Shown here: positions 1-7,666 of the stretch, in pieces
Layout: each line of letters opens with the position of its first letter
Numbering within the stretch: position 1 is the first letter of the stretch
NCBI GenBank assembly: GCA_009773995.1
Contig: VSMY01000020.1
Span: forward strand, 1 to 27,944
Source of the DNA: Oscillibacter sp.
GTDB lineage: Bacteria; Bacillota; Clostridia; Oscillospirales; Oscillospiraceae
DNA length: 27,944 bases
Reading direction: 5' to 3'
The notes under the pieces: generated by a model
Told to the model about the DNA's origin: nothing
The model's database searches: none
Seen by the model: only the letters and a program-made list of their open reading frames with translations
Program-made: the position numbers and the translations under genes

Positions 1-659
1 ATTTAACTCCGGAATACGCCGTCTCCACCGCCTCGGTCCTCACCGCCGGGCAGGCTTACGACTGGATCCTCCGCGCTTGCTACGGCGGCGAGGCGGACCC
101 CCACGGCGCGGCCGCCCAAGAGCTCCCGGCCTCCCCCGGCGGCCTTCTGTTTTTCCCCTATCTGGCCGGAAGCGGGACGCCCTCCGTAAACCCGCGGGCC
201 CGGGGAGCTTTCTTCGGGCTCTCCCTCAGCCACACGAGGGGGGCGCTGGTCCGCGCCGTCATGGAGGGCGCCGCCTACGAGCTGCGGATGAATCTGGAAG
301 CCATCGAACGGATCAGCCCGCCTAAGCGGAGGCTGATCGTCTCCGGAGGCTGCAGCCGCTCAAACGCCTGGCTGCAAATCCTCGGCAGCGTCCTGAGAAA
401 GGACATCGCCGTCTCCTCCGTCACCAACGCCGGATGTCTGGGGGCCGCCATGATCGCCGCCTTCGGCGCGGGACGCTTTCCGTCCTTTGACGCCGCTATC
501 CAGGAAATGCGGGGCCCGGCCCGGTCCGTCTGCGGGCCGGACCCCGGTCTGGCGGAGGTCTACGACGGGCTGTACCAGGTCTACCGCTCTCTCCATCCCT
601 CCGTGATGGTGGGCAGCGAGGCCCTGGCCAATCTCCAGAGAGCCTCAGGCTCCGCCTGA
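1..659 (+). CDS. FGGY-family carbohydrate kinase, C-terminal part (5' truncated by window)
   Basis: About 218 C-terminal residues are present in frame from base 3. FGGY kinases phosphorylate sugars such as xylulose, ribulose, gluconate or rhamnulose with ATP in the cytoplasm. The visible part is the second actin-like domain (FGGY_C). It shows LLFFPYLAGSGTPSVNP, then FFGLSLSHTRGALVRAVMEG, and the ATP-site-like stretch SGGCSRSNAWLQILGSVL, all typical of xylulokinase-like members. The usual family length is about 490-520 aa, so more than half lies upstream of the window. An internal ATG at 261 falls inside the conserved domain and is not a start. The next gene, an RpiR regulator, follows after 27 bp, which suggests one catabolic operon. 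The substrate cannot be told from this fragment; a xylulose-like ketose is only the default guess. Confidence 0.88.
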   Translation, partial: LTPEYAVSTASVLTAGQAYDWILRACYGGEADPHGAAAQELPASPGGLLFFPYLAGSGTPSVNPRARGAFFGLSLSHTRGALVRAVMEGAAYELRMNLEAIERISPPKRRLIVSGGCSRSNAWLQILGSVLRKDIAVSSVTNAGCLGAAMIAAFGAGRFPSFDAAIQEMRGPARSVCGPDPGLAEVYDGLYQVYRSLHPSVMVGSEALANLQRASGSA

Positions 660-686
660 AAACAGCGAAAAGGGAGGGACTGATTT

Positions 687-1559
687 GTGGAAACACCGTC
701 CGGCGCCCCCTGCAGCCTGATTCTAAAAATCAAGCACTACTACCCTTCTATGAGCCCGACGCAGCGCCGCATCGCGGACTTCATCCTGGAAAACACCACC
801 CAAGTCGTTCATTTAAATGTGGCGGCGCTGGCCGGCGCCTGCCATGTCAGCGAGGCCACCGTCGTCCGCTTTTCCCGTATCCTCGGCTTTCCGGGCTTTC
901 GCGATCTGAAGATCGCCTTCGCCATGGAGCCCCGGAAGCAGGTCCAAATCATCCACGAGGAAATCACGGAAAGCGACTCTCCCTACCAGGTGTTCGGCAA
1001 GGTCTGCAAAAGCGTTTTTCACTCCATGGAGGACACCAAGAGCATCCTTTCCTCCAACAGCGAAGCCCTGGACAAAATCGTGGAGGCCATTCGGGCCGCG
1101 TCCCGCATCCTGATCATCGGAATGGGCAGCTCCTCTTACGTCGCCGCGGATCTCCACCACAAGCTGCTCCGCCTGGGGTACGGCAGCCTTACCTACGTAG
1201 ACCCCCACCTCCAGATGATCAGCGCCATGAATCTGCAAAAGGGCGATCTGCTCATCGCCATATCCAACTCGGGCGCTTCCAAGGAAATTCTGGACACGGT
1301 CGCCCTGGCAAAATCCCGAGGCGTCACGATCGCCTCGATTCTCCGGTACGGAGAATCCCCCCTGCTCCATCAGACGGACCTGCCTTTGTTCGTCGCCTCT
1401 CCGGAAGCGCCCTACCACATGCTGCCAATGTCCTCCCGGATCGTCCAGCTCAGCTACGTGGACACGCTGTACATCCTGACCGCCATCCGGGACGGGCAGG
1501 CCAGCATCGATCAGGTAAACGCCGTCGAGGACATGCTGAAAGAGTCCAAGCTCCTGTAA
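687..1559 (+). CDS. MurR/RpiR family transcriptional regulator (HTH + SIS)
   Basis: This 290-aa protein has the standard RpiR layout and length. An N-terminal HTH_6 domain spans about residues 10-85, with VSEATVVRFSRILGFPGFRD as the recognition region. A C-terminal SIS sugar-isomerase domain spans about 125-260, with IGMGSSSYVAADLHHKL at 144-160 and AISNSGASKE at 191-200 forming the phosphosugar-binding loops. Such proteins sense a phosphorylated sugar and control its catabolic genes. The start is a GTG at 687, supported by AGGGAGGGA seven bases upstream; no better in-frame ATG covers the full HTH. It lies between the FGGY kinase and a two-component pair, so the likely ligand is the kinase product, which is inference. 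Confidence 0.92.
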   Translation: METPSGAPCSLILKIKHYYPSMSPTQRRIADFILENTTQVVHLNVAALAGACHVSEATVVRFSRILGFPGFRDLKIAFAMEPRKQVQIIHEEITESDSPYQVFGKVCKSVFHSMEDTKSILSSNSEALDKIVEAIRAASRILIIGMGSSSYVAADLHHKLLRLGYGSLTYVDPHLQMISAMNLQKGDLLIAISNSGASKEILDTVALAKSRGVTIASILRYGESPLLHQTDLPLFVASPEAPYHMLPMSSRIVQLSYVDTLYILTAIRDGQASIDQVNAVEDMLKESKLL

Positions 1560-1631
1560 GCCCGGTTTCAAAAGCGGCAAGCTCCGCCTCAAACGGCAAA
1601 GCCGGCCGTCCGTTTCCACCAGGACCGCGGG

Positions 1632-1661
1632 GCGGAAGGGCGGCCCGTCCCCCCCTTCCGC
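1632..1661 (+). other. Hairpin just upstream of the sensor kinase ribosome binding site
   Basis: A perfect 9-bp inverted repeat (GCGGAAGGG at 1632-1640, CCCTTCCGC at 1653-1661) with a 12-base loop ends a few bases before the GGAGG that serves the kinase at 1678. No T-run follows, so it is not a typical terminator. It could modulate translation or be a processing or stability element between the RpiR gene and the two-component genes. The sequence is direct; the role is unknown. Confidence 0.4.
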
Positions 1662-1677
1662 AGCATGGAGGTGCGCT

Positions 1678-3450
1678 ATGCCTAAGAGATCGCTTCGCAA
1701 CCAGATACTGGGGCTGCTGCTCCTGATCTGGCTGCCGCTGCTGCTCTTTCTCTATGCCGCTCTGGACTACAGCACCAGGCAGACGGAGGAAAAGATCATC
1801 GTCTCCAGCGAGCAGCAGCTCCATATGAGGGCGCAGTACGTCAACGCGCAGCTATGCAACATCCGCTCCGCCGCGGCCTATCTGGACATCTCTCCGGCCT
1901 TCATCCACGCCCTTGAGGAGTATCCGGCTCTCGAGGACGCCGCAAGCCAGGCCGCTTTTGCCCGGAATTTCCCGGTTCACGAGTACGAGCTCATCTGCAA
2001 CGAGCTTTCCAACACCAGGCCGCTTACCTTGACGGTCATCCTGCCGGACGGCCGCATCGTCAACACCAACGCCTATTTTCAGGACCTTCCCACCCTCAGC
2101 CTGGAGCACACGGAATGGTTCTCCCAAATCAAGACCAATTTCTCGTCCATCTGGATTCAAAATCCCATCCTGGATTTCATCATCAACACGTCCGTTCCTC
2201 AAATACACTGCGTCCGCCAGGTATCCAACGGCTCCGGCCAGCCCCTGGGCGTCGTGGTCCTGTCCATTCCCTCCACGGAGCTGCAAAAGTTTTACGCGTC
2301 CGCGGACGTCCACCAGAACATCTACATCCTGGACAAAAACTACAGCGTCGTGTCCTGCCTGGACAACCACATCTTTCAGGAGGACCTCTATCCCATTTTC
2401 AGGCAGATTTCCCAGCGCGCCTCCGGATCGGAGACCGCGGCGCTGGATGGGCAGAAAATATTCATCGCCTACGATACCGTGGTGGAGGCGGCCTGGCGCA
2501 TCATCACCCTCTCGGACTATTCCCAGGCGGTCGCCCTCGAGTCTCCGCTCCGCAAGAATCTGGGGATTATCGCCGCCTACTGCCTCCTGGCGGCCGCCCT
2601 CCTTTTCTGCTCTTTGTCCCGCGCGCTGTTCGCCCCGCTCTCCCAGCTTGTCTCCTGCATGAAAGCGGTACAGGCGGGAAACCTCTCCGTCCAGATCCCG
2701 ATTCACGCCGACAATGAGATTGGGGACATCTCCCGGTGCTTCAACCACATGACCTCGGAGCTGAGCTCCTCCATCGACCGTATCGCCCGGGAGCGGGCTT
2801 TGAAGCAGGTCTCTGAGCTCAGGTCCTTTGAATCCCAGATCAATCCTCATTTTATCTACAACACTCTGGCCAGCATCCGATACCTGGTGCTCTCCGGCAG
2901 CACCGCCTCCGCCGACACGGCGATCCTCTCCCTGATCCGCTTCCTGCAAAGTATGCTTTCCATGAAAACGCCCTACGTCACCCTCTCCACCGAGTGCGCC
3001 CACCTGTCGAACTACGTCGACATCGAGCAGCTTATCTTCAACCACGCTCTCCAGTATACCTGCTCCGTCGACGAACAGGTCTCCGACTGCCTGATCGGCC
3101 ATTTTCTGCTCCAGCCCCTGCTGGAAAACGCGATCCTGCACGGGCTGAAGCCCAAGCCGTCGGATTGGAGGCTGTCCGTTACGGCGGTCTCCGTCAGCGA
3201 ATCCGAGCTGGAGATTCGCGTCCAGGACAACGGCGTTGGTTTCGACGCGAAAAACATGTCCGGCCTTCTGGACAGCCGCTCGCCGCGGCATGTGGGCATT
3301 TCCAATGTGCGCAAGCGCGTTCAGCTCATCTACGGGCCCGGCTACGACGTCGTGTTCGACAGCCAGATCGGCGCCGGCACCACCTGCATCCTGCGGTTAC
3401 CTAAAATCCTCTGTACCAAAGAACTGCCAGATGAACATTTTATTAGTTGA
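1678..3450 (+). CDS. YesM-like membrane sensor histidine kinase
   Basis: This 590-aa kinase has TM1 at about residues 8-29, an extracytoplasmic dCache-like sensor at about 30-290, and TM2 at about 294-317. A HAMP linker with QAGNLSVQIPIHADNEIGDIS follows at about 325-370. The His_kinase (PF06580) block FESQINPHFIYNTLASIRYL carries phospho-acceptor H391. The HATPase domain has the N box LLENAILHGLK (N484) and the G box VQDNGVGFD. This is the LytS/YesM class, usually paired with AraC-type regulators that control carbohydrate uptake and use. The ATG at 1678 follows GGAGG. Its 3' end overlaps the response regulator by 20 bp, indicating translational coupling. The ligand is unknown, but the sugar-gene context suggests an extracellular carbohydrate or its binding protein. 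Confidence 0.93.
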   Translation: MPKRSLRNQILGLLLLIWLPLLLFLYAALDYSTRQTEEKIIVSSEQQLHMRAQYVNAQLCNIRSAAAYLDISPAFIHALEEYPALEDAASQAAFARNFPVHEYELICNELSNTRPLTLTVILPDGRIVNTNAYFQDLPTLSLEHTEWFSQIKTNFSSIWIQNPILDFIINTSVPQIHCVRQVSNGSGQPLGVVVLSIPSTELQKFYASADVHQNIYILDKNYSVVSCLDNHIFQEDLYPIFRQISQRASGSETAALDGQKIFIAYDTVVEAAWRIITLSDYSQAVALESPLRKNLGIIAAYCLLAAALLFCSLSRALFAPLSQLVSCMKAVQAGNLSVQIPIHADNEIGDISRCFNHMTSELSSSIDRIARERALKQVSELRSFESQINPHFIYNTLASIRYLVLSGSTASADTAILSLIRFLQSMLSMKTPYVTLSTECAHLSNYVDIEQLIFNHALQYTCSVDEQVSDCLIGHFLLQPLLENAILHGLKPKPSDWRLSVTAVSVSESELEIRVQDNGVGFDAKNMSGLLDSRSPRHVGISNVRKRVQLIYGPGYDVVFDSQIGAGTTCILRLPKILCTKELPDEHFIS

Positions 3451-4960
3451 CGACGACCGAATGATCCGTTCCTGGTTGACCATCATGCTCCGCCAGGCGG
3501 GCGTCCCGCAGGAGAATCTTTTTGAGGCGGAAAACGGCAAGGACGCCCTGGACGTCTGTGCCGCCCGCGGCATCGACCTGGTGGTCACCGACCTTGAGAT
3601 GCCCGCCTTGGACGGCCTCCAGCTTCTCTCCCAGCTCAACGAGCGGTTTCCCGCCGTTAAGACGGCCGTGCTCACCTCCTATCCCGACTACGAGTATGTG
3701 CGGACCGCCCTGCGCTTTAACGCAATCGACTACATCGTAAAGCCCCTGATGACCCTGGAGGACATTCTCTCCCTGTTGGACCGCTACCGCTGCGAGGAAT
3801 ACGCGTCCGCCTCCGGCGGGCCCGATCCTCAAACCGGCCTGCGGCAGTTGAAGGAGTATCTTTCCTCCGGCAGCCTCACCTTCCAAATCGGCGACCTGGA
3901 TTTTCCCGAGGGACAGCCGGTCTGCTGCTGCTGTGTTCAGCTTCAGGCTTCCGACGCCCTCCGGGAAGAAAGCGGGACGCGGAGATTCCTCTCGATTTGC
4001 CAGGAATACTTCCGCGCGGAAAAAATTCTGGGCCGTGCCTACATTCTCTCCCCTGTCCTGGCGCTCCTGCTCTACCACGGGGAAAACGCCAAGGCGCTTC
4101 ATCCCTCCCAGTACTACGAGCGGCTCTCCATGCTTCTGGACCACAGCCTCTCCCAGCACGTCCAGTCCCCCTTAAAATTTCACTCCTTCCGGGTCTGCGG
4201 CTCTCCTCCCGTCCTTAAAAAGCAGCTCTCCCGCATATTTTCCGTCTGCGAGGCCCAGACCTATTATCACGATCCCTCCCTTACGGACGTATCCGCGCTG
4301 AACGAAGCGCAGATGGAGACCGCCTGCCTGAAAATCCAAAACCTGCTCTTGAACTCCGCGGAGGAGGCTCCCTTCTCCTATTCCCAGTGGCTTCAGGAGC
4401 TCCACAAACAGCGCACGGACCCGGAGCAGGTCAAAAAAGCCCTGCGGCAGATCAACGCGTCTCTTCTGGCCACGCTCCGCATCCACGCGTTTCACGTTGG
4501 AAGCGAGCTTCCCCAAGCGGTGGAGCAAAGCCTGGAAAGCCTGGAGCATGTGCGCGATTTCCAAGGCGCCGAAGCCCTCACCGCCTCCCTGGAAAAGCAG
4601 CTCGGCCGCGCGGCCGCCCATGAACAGCAAAAGCTGCCTTCCGCCATTCAGGCCTGCATCGAGTACATCGAACGCAATTACGCCGCCCCCATTCAACTGG
4701 ACGACATTGCAAAGCATGTGCATCTGAATTCCGCGTACCTGAGCTTTTTGTTTAAAAAGCACACCGGGATTTCCTTCATCCGCTTTCTGGAATACGTCCG
4801 CATCCGGCAGGCCAAGCGCCTTTTGCAGACCACCAGCCTGTCCATTACGGAAATTGCCGAGGCCGTCGGCTTCTCGGGACAAAATTACTTCTCTAAGGTC
4901 TTCCGGAGAGTCGTGGGCTGCAATCCAAGCGGCTACCGCTCCCGCGTCCTCCAGCCGTAA
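3431..4960 (+). CDS. YesN-like response regulator, REC + AraC HTH
   Basis: This 509-aa protein starts at ATG 3431, inside the end of the kinase gene. The reading frame is open further upstream, but the receiver domain begins exactly at MNILLVDDDRMIRS. The REC domain occupies residues 1-120, with acidic pocket D7/D8, phospho-acceptor D54 in VVTDLEMPALDG, the conserved LTS and the VKP lysine. A poorly conserved helical middle region follows at about 130-395. The AraC double HTH is at about 405-505: IQLDDIAKHVHLNSAYLSFLF, then ITEIAEAVGFSGQNYFSKVF. Together with the upstream kinase it forms a complete two-component system. Its targets are probably the sugar genes here or an ABC transporter beyond the window, which is inference. 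Confidence 0.93.
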   Translation: MNILLVDDDRMIRSWLTIMLRQAGVPQENLFEAENGKDALDVCAARGIDLVVTDLEMPALDGLQLLSQLNERFPAVKTAVLTSYPDYEYVRTALRFNAIDYIVKPLMTLEDILSLLDRYRCEEYASASGGPDPQTGLRQLKEYLSSGSLTFQIGDLDFPEGQPVCCCCVQLQASDALREESGTRRFLSICQEYFRAEKILGRAYILSPVLALLLYHGENAKALHPSQYYERLSMLLDHSLSQHVQSPLKFHSFRVCGSPPVLKKQLSRIFSVCEAQTYYHDPSLTDVSALNEAQMETACLKIQNLLLNSAEEAPFSYSQWLQELHKQRTDPEQVKKALRQINASLLATLRIHAFHVGSELPQAVEQSLESLEHVRDFQGAEALTASLEKQLGRAAAHEQQKLPSAIQACIEYIERNYAAPIQLDDIAKHVHLNSAYLSFLFKKHTGISFIRFLEYVRIRQAKRLLQTTSLSITEIAEAVGFSGQNYFSKVFRRVVGCNPSGYRSRVLQP

Positions 4961-5002
4961 CGGCCGTCACATCCCGCCCGTCTTAAACAAAAGGAGACCG
5001 CT

Positions 5003-5941
5003 ATGGAAACACTCGCCGTCTATGGCGCCGGGACCATCGGCGCCTGTGAAGCCACGCTCATCACCGGCCACAGCCTGCCCTGCACCGTCGTCGGCCGCTC
5101 CCTTCCGGGACTGGAGCGCTGCCGGAACGCGGTGGCGCAGAATTGGGACGACCTGATCGCCCACGGCCTGGCTTCCGAGGCCAACAAAGCCGCCGCCCTG
5201 GAGCTGCTGACCGTTACCAACGACCCCGCCGCCTTAGCGGACAGCACCTTCATATTTGAGGCCGTGGCCGAGGGAACCCAGGAAAAGCGGGAGGTCTATC
5301 AGAACATCTGCAAATACGCGAACCCGGAGGCGGCCGTCGCCTCCTGCTCTTCCTCCATCGACGCGGAAATCCTGGCCGGCCTCTCCCCGCGGCCGGAACA
5401 GCTCCTCATCGCCCATCCCTTCCAGCCGGCGCATATGCTCCCCCTGGTGGAGGTCGTCCGCCACGAAAGAACGTCTCCGTCCGTCGTGGACAGGACGCTC
5501 CGCGTGCTGGAAGCCCTTCACCGCCAGGTCGTCCTGCTCAGCCGCAGCGTGCCGGGGCTCTTGGTAAACCGCCTGGCCCAGGCCCTGTTCCGGGAGGCGA
5601 TCGACCTCATCGAGCAGGGTGTGGCCAGCGCCGCGGACGTCGATCGGGCGGTCAAGTACGCCGTGGGCATGCGCTATGCCTCCATCGGCCTGCTGGAGTA
5701 TTTCGACGCCGTGGGCTTCTCCCTGGAGAGCACCATCGCCGGAAACGTCTACCCCAGCCTTTGCGGCGCCAGGGAGCTCCAAAAGACGGTCCTGGAGGGC
5801 CTGGCCTCCGGCCGGACGGGCCAGGCGGCGGGCAGGGGCTTTTACGACTGGAGCGAAAAGGACGAGGACGATTTCCGGCTCCGGAAGCAAAGCCCTTATT
5901 TTCCCATTGTCAAAGAGTGGAATATGCCCTCGGGTATTTGA
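5003..5941 (+). CDS. 3-hydroxyacyl-CoA dehydrogenase family NAD-dependent dehydrogenase (L-gulonate 3-dehydrogenase-like)
   Basis: This 312-aa protein matches the short 3-HAD-family length. The Rossmann NAD motif GAGTIG is at residues 8-13. SSSID and the catalytic HPF (H138) follow in IAHPFQPAHMLPLVEVV. A C-terminal helical 3HCDH domain follows from about 185 (GLLVNRLAQALFREAIDL). The HPF-x-P-x-x-hLPLVEVV pattern resembles L-gulonate 3-dehydrogenase (lambda-crystallin) and carnitine-dehydrogenase relatives more than the HFFNP of fatty-acid enzymes, so a sugar-acid or hydroxy-acid substrate is favoured. It lies 42 bp after the response regulator gene, behind an AAAAGGAG site, on the same strand as the kinase and RpiR genes. 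That fits oxidation of a polyol or sugar acid in the same pathway; the exact substrate is not evident. Confidence 0.82.
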   Translation: METLAVYGAGTIGACEATLITGHSLPCTVVGRSLPGLERCRNAVAQNWDDLIAHGLASEANKAAALELLTVTNDPAALADSTFIFEAVAEGTQEKREVYQNICKYANPEAAVASCSSSIDAEILAGLSPRPEQLLIAHPFQPAHMLPLVEVVRHERTSPSVVDRTLRVLEALHRQVVLLSRSVPGLLVNRLAQALFREAIDLIEQGVASAADVDRAVKYAVGMRYASIGLLEYFDAVGFSLESTIAGNVYPSLCGARELQKTVLEGLASGRTGQAAGRGFYDWSEKDEDDFRLRKQSPYFPIVKEWNMPSGI

Positions 5942-5966
5942 AAGGGGTCTCCCCTCTCCAACGCTC

Positions 5967-6017
5967 AAAAAAGCGGCAGGACCGGAATGTCTCTCCATTC
6001 CGGCCCTGCCGCTTTTT
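5967..6017. terminator. Strong bidirectional intrinsic terminator
   Basis: A near-perfect stem pairs 5968-5989 with 5996-6017, with one A/C mismatch at 5981/6004 and a 6-base loop. It is flanked by an A-run on the left and a T-run on the right, so it can stop transcription from both sides. It separates the + strand dehydrogenase gene (ends 5941) from the - strand glutaredoxin-like gene (ends 6027), as expected between convergent operons. Confidence 0.93.
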
Positions 6018-6026
6018 AAGGGCGCT

Positions 6027-6278
6027 TTACTTCAAAACCGCTTCCAGGTCCCGGGTGGCGGTCCCATCCTCCAGGACGAAGCAGGGGATTCCAATGCCCC
6101 CGTTCTCCCGGATGTCGGCATAGGCGGGGCTGTCCTGCCGCAGGGTCAAATAGGTCTTCAGGTCCGCCAGGCTGGCGGAGAGGTTCTTGAACTCGATCTC
6201 CGCCTTCGCCTCGCTGAGGCGGTTCAGGGCATACAGGGTATCCGGGCAGAGGTGGCTTCCGATCACAGTGACTTTCAT
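6027..6278 (-). CDS. Glutaredoxin-like thioredoxin-fold protein
   Basis: This 83-aa protein is a compact thioredoxin fold. A first strand (MKVTVIG) leads to an active-site-like loop S-H-L-C11-P-D-T, and a GIPCF segment at 63-67 supplies the cis-proline P65 with a second cysteine, C66. The second cysteine of a dithiol CPDC/CPYC site is replaced by Thr14, so it would act as a monothiol glutaredoxin or use C11 with C66. The start follows AAAAGGAG. It is the last gene of the minus-strand run that begins with the C-S lyase gene, 65 bp after the symporter gene, so it may be part of the sigma-54 thiol operon. Reducing cystine or a mixed disulfide after uptake is a plausible job but is inference. Confidence 0.72.
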   Translation of the reverse strand: MKVTVIGSHLCPDTLYALNRLSEAKAEIEFKNLSASLADLKTYLTLRQDSPAYADIRENGGIGIPCFVLEDGTATRDLEAVLK

Positions 6279-6343
6279 GACGTTGTTCTCCTTTTCAAAT
6301 CTTATAAATTTTATAAAATGGACGGCGGCTCATGCCGCAGGTC

Positions 6344-7603
6344 TTATTTCAGCTCTCCGGCGGCCAGCTTCTTCTCCAGCCAGTCCTTCCCCTCCACCAG
6401 GCGGGTGACGATCATGGAGGCGATGGTGTCCCCGGCGGCGTTGAGGCAGGTGGCGGCGGGATCAAACAGGAAGCCCAGGGTGGCGATGAGGGGGAAGGCC
6501 TCGGCGGGGAAGCCGAACATGCTGACGATGAGCATCTCTCCCACCAGGCCGCCGCCGGGGGCGCCGGAGAGGACGAAGGCGCTGAGGATGGCCACGGCGA
6601 TGGCCATGGCGTAGGTGCCCGCGCCGGTGAAGGGCATGTCGAAGATGCCGAAGAGGAAGGCGATCTTCACGATGGAGCTGAGGACGGAGCCGTCCATGTG
6701 CATGGTACAGCCCATGGGCAGCACCAGGTCGCTGACGTCCTTGGGCACGCCGATGGCGTCGCAGGCTTCCTTATTCACCGGCAGGGTGGCGGCGGAGCTC
6801 TGGGTGGCGAAGGCCGTGACGGCGGGGGTGAAGATGTACTTCAGCATCCGGCTGAGGCCGGTCTTCCCCCCGGCGAAGAGGGCATACAGGGGGAAGAAGA
6901 TCACCACGTACAGCAGGCACAGGGGATAGTACACCACCATGGAGCGGCCGTAGTCGCTGAGGAGCTGGGGGCCGAACTCGCCCACGAGATTGGCGAAGTA
7001 CGCGCCCAGGCCCAGGGGGGCGATGGTCATAATGACCCCCACGAATTTCATGATGATGTCGTTCAGGTTGGCCAGCAGCTTCCCCACGGGGCTGTTCTCC
7101 CCGCCGCAGGAGGCCACGCAGAAGCCGGTGATGATGGCGAAGATAATCAGGGGCAGCATGTGGGACTTGCTCCACAGGTCCGGGAAATCGCTGACCGTCA
7201 AAGAGCCCACGATCATCTGGGCGGCGGTCTGGGCCTCCCCCACCTCGGCGGAGGCCAGCTGGATGCTGGTGCCGGCGGAGGGGCTGAAGATATTGACCCA
7301 GATCAGCACGCAGGCGGCGGCGAAGGCCCCCGTACCCAGGAAGGTGGCCACGGTGCCCCCCAGGATCTTCCCCAGGCGGTTCATGTTGGCCATGCTGCCC
7401 ACGGCGCAGGTGATGGACACAAAGACCAGGGGCACCACGATGGTGAAGAGCAGATTCAGGAAGATATCGCCCACGGGCTTCAGGGTCTGGCCCAGGGAGG
7501 GGGAGATCACGCCGATCAGGGAGCCGATGGCGATGCCGCCAAGAAGGAGGATGGGGGTCTTATACTGCTGCCAAAGGGACTGCTTTCCAGTTTGCGTAGC
7601 CAT
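6344..7603 (-). CDS. Dicarboxylate/amino acid:cation symporter (DAACS), probably neutral or thiol amino acid
   Basis: This 419-aa polytopic protein has all core DAACS (GltPh-fold) elements. HP1 reads ATQSSAATLP (266-275), the TM7 motif is MDGS (303-306; canonical NMDGT), HP2 is GAPGGG (347-352), and TM8 is DPAATCLNAAGD (381-392). The TM8 aspartate at 381, Asn388 and Asp392 are kept. The position equivalent to GltPh Arg397, which binds the side-chain carboxylate of Glu/Asp, is Ala384, so an acidic substrate is unlikely. DAACS members include cystine (TcyP) and serine/threonine (SstT) carriers. The gene sits 63 bp downstream of a PLP C-S lyase gene, in a cluster with cyuA, which favours cysteine, cystine or serine import driven by Na+ or H+. 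The start is preceded by GGAGAT. Confidence 0.9.
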   Translation of the reverse strand: MATQTGKQSLWQQYKTPILLLGGIAIGSLIGVISPSLGQTLKPVGDIFLNLLFTIVVPLVFVSITCAVGSMANMNRLGKILGGTVATFLGTGAFAAACVLIWVNIFSPSAGTSIQLASAEVGEAQTAAQMIVGSLTVSDFPDLWSKSHMLPLIIFAIITGFCVASCGGENSPVGKLLANLNDIIMKFVGVIMTIAPLGLGAYFANLVGEFGPQLLSDYGRSMVVYYPLCLLYVVIFFPLYALFAGGKTGLSRMLKYIFTPAVTAFATQSSAATLPVNKEACDAIGVPKDVSDLVLPMGCTMHMDGSVLSSIVKIAFLFGIFDMPFTGAGTYAMAIAVAILSAFVLSGAPGGGLVGEMLIVSMFGFPAEAFPLIATLGFLFDPAATCLNAAGDTIASMIVTRLVEGKDWLEKKLAAGELK

Positions 7604-7666
7604 GATAACATCTCCATTTCTCGTTTCTTTTGTGTCTCTTTGAGTTACCTCCGCCGGGGAGGGGAA

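Noticed and set aside
1852..3291. 479-codon minus-strand open frame opposite the sensor kinase
   Set aside because: Arg/Gly/Val-rich antisense shadow of a kinase with all catalytic motifs intact.
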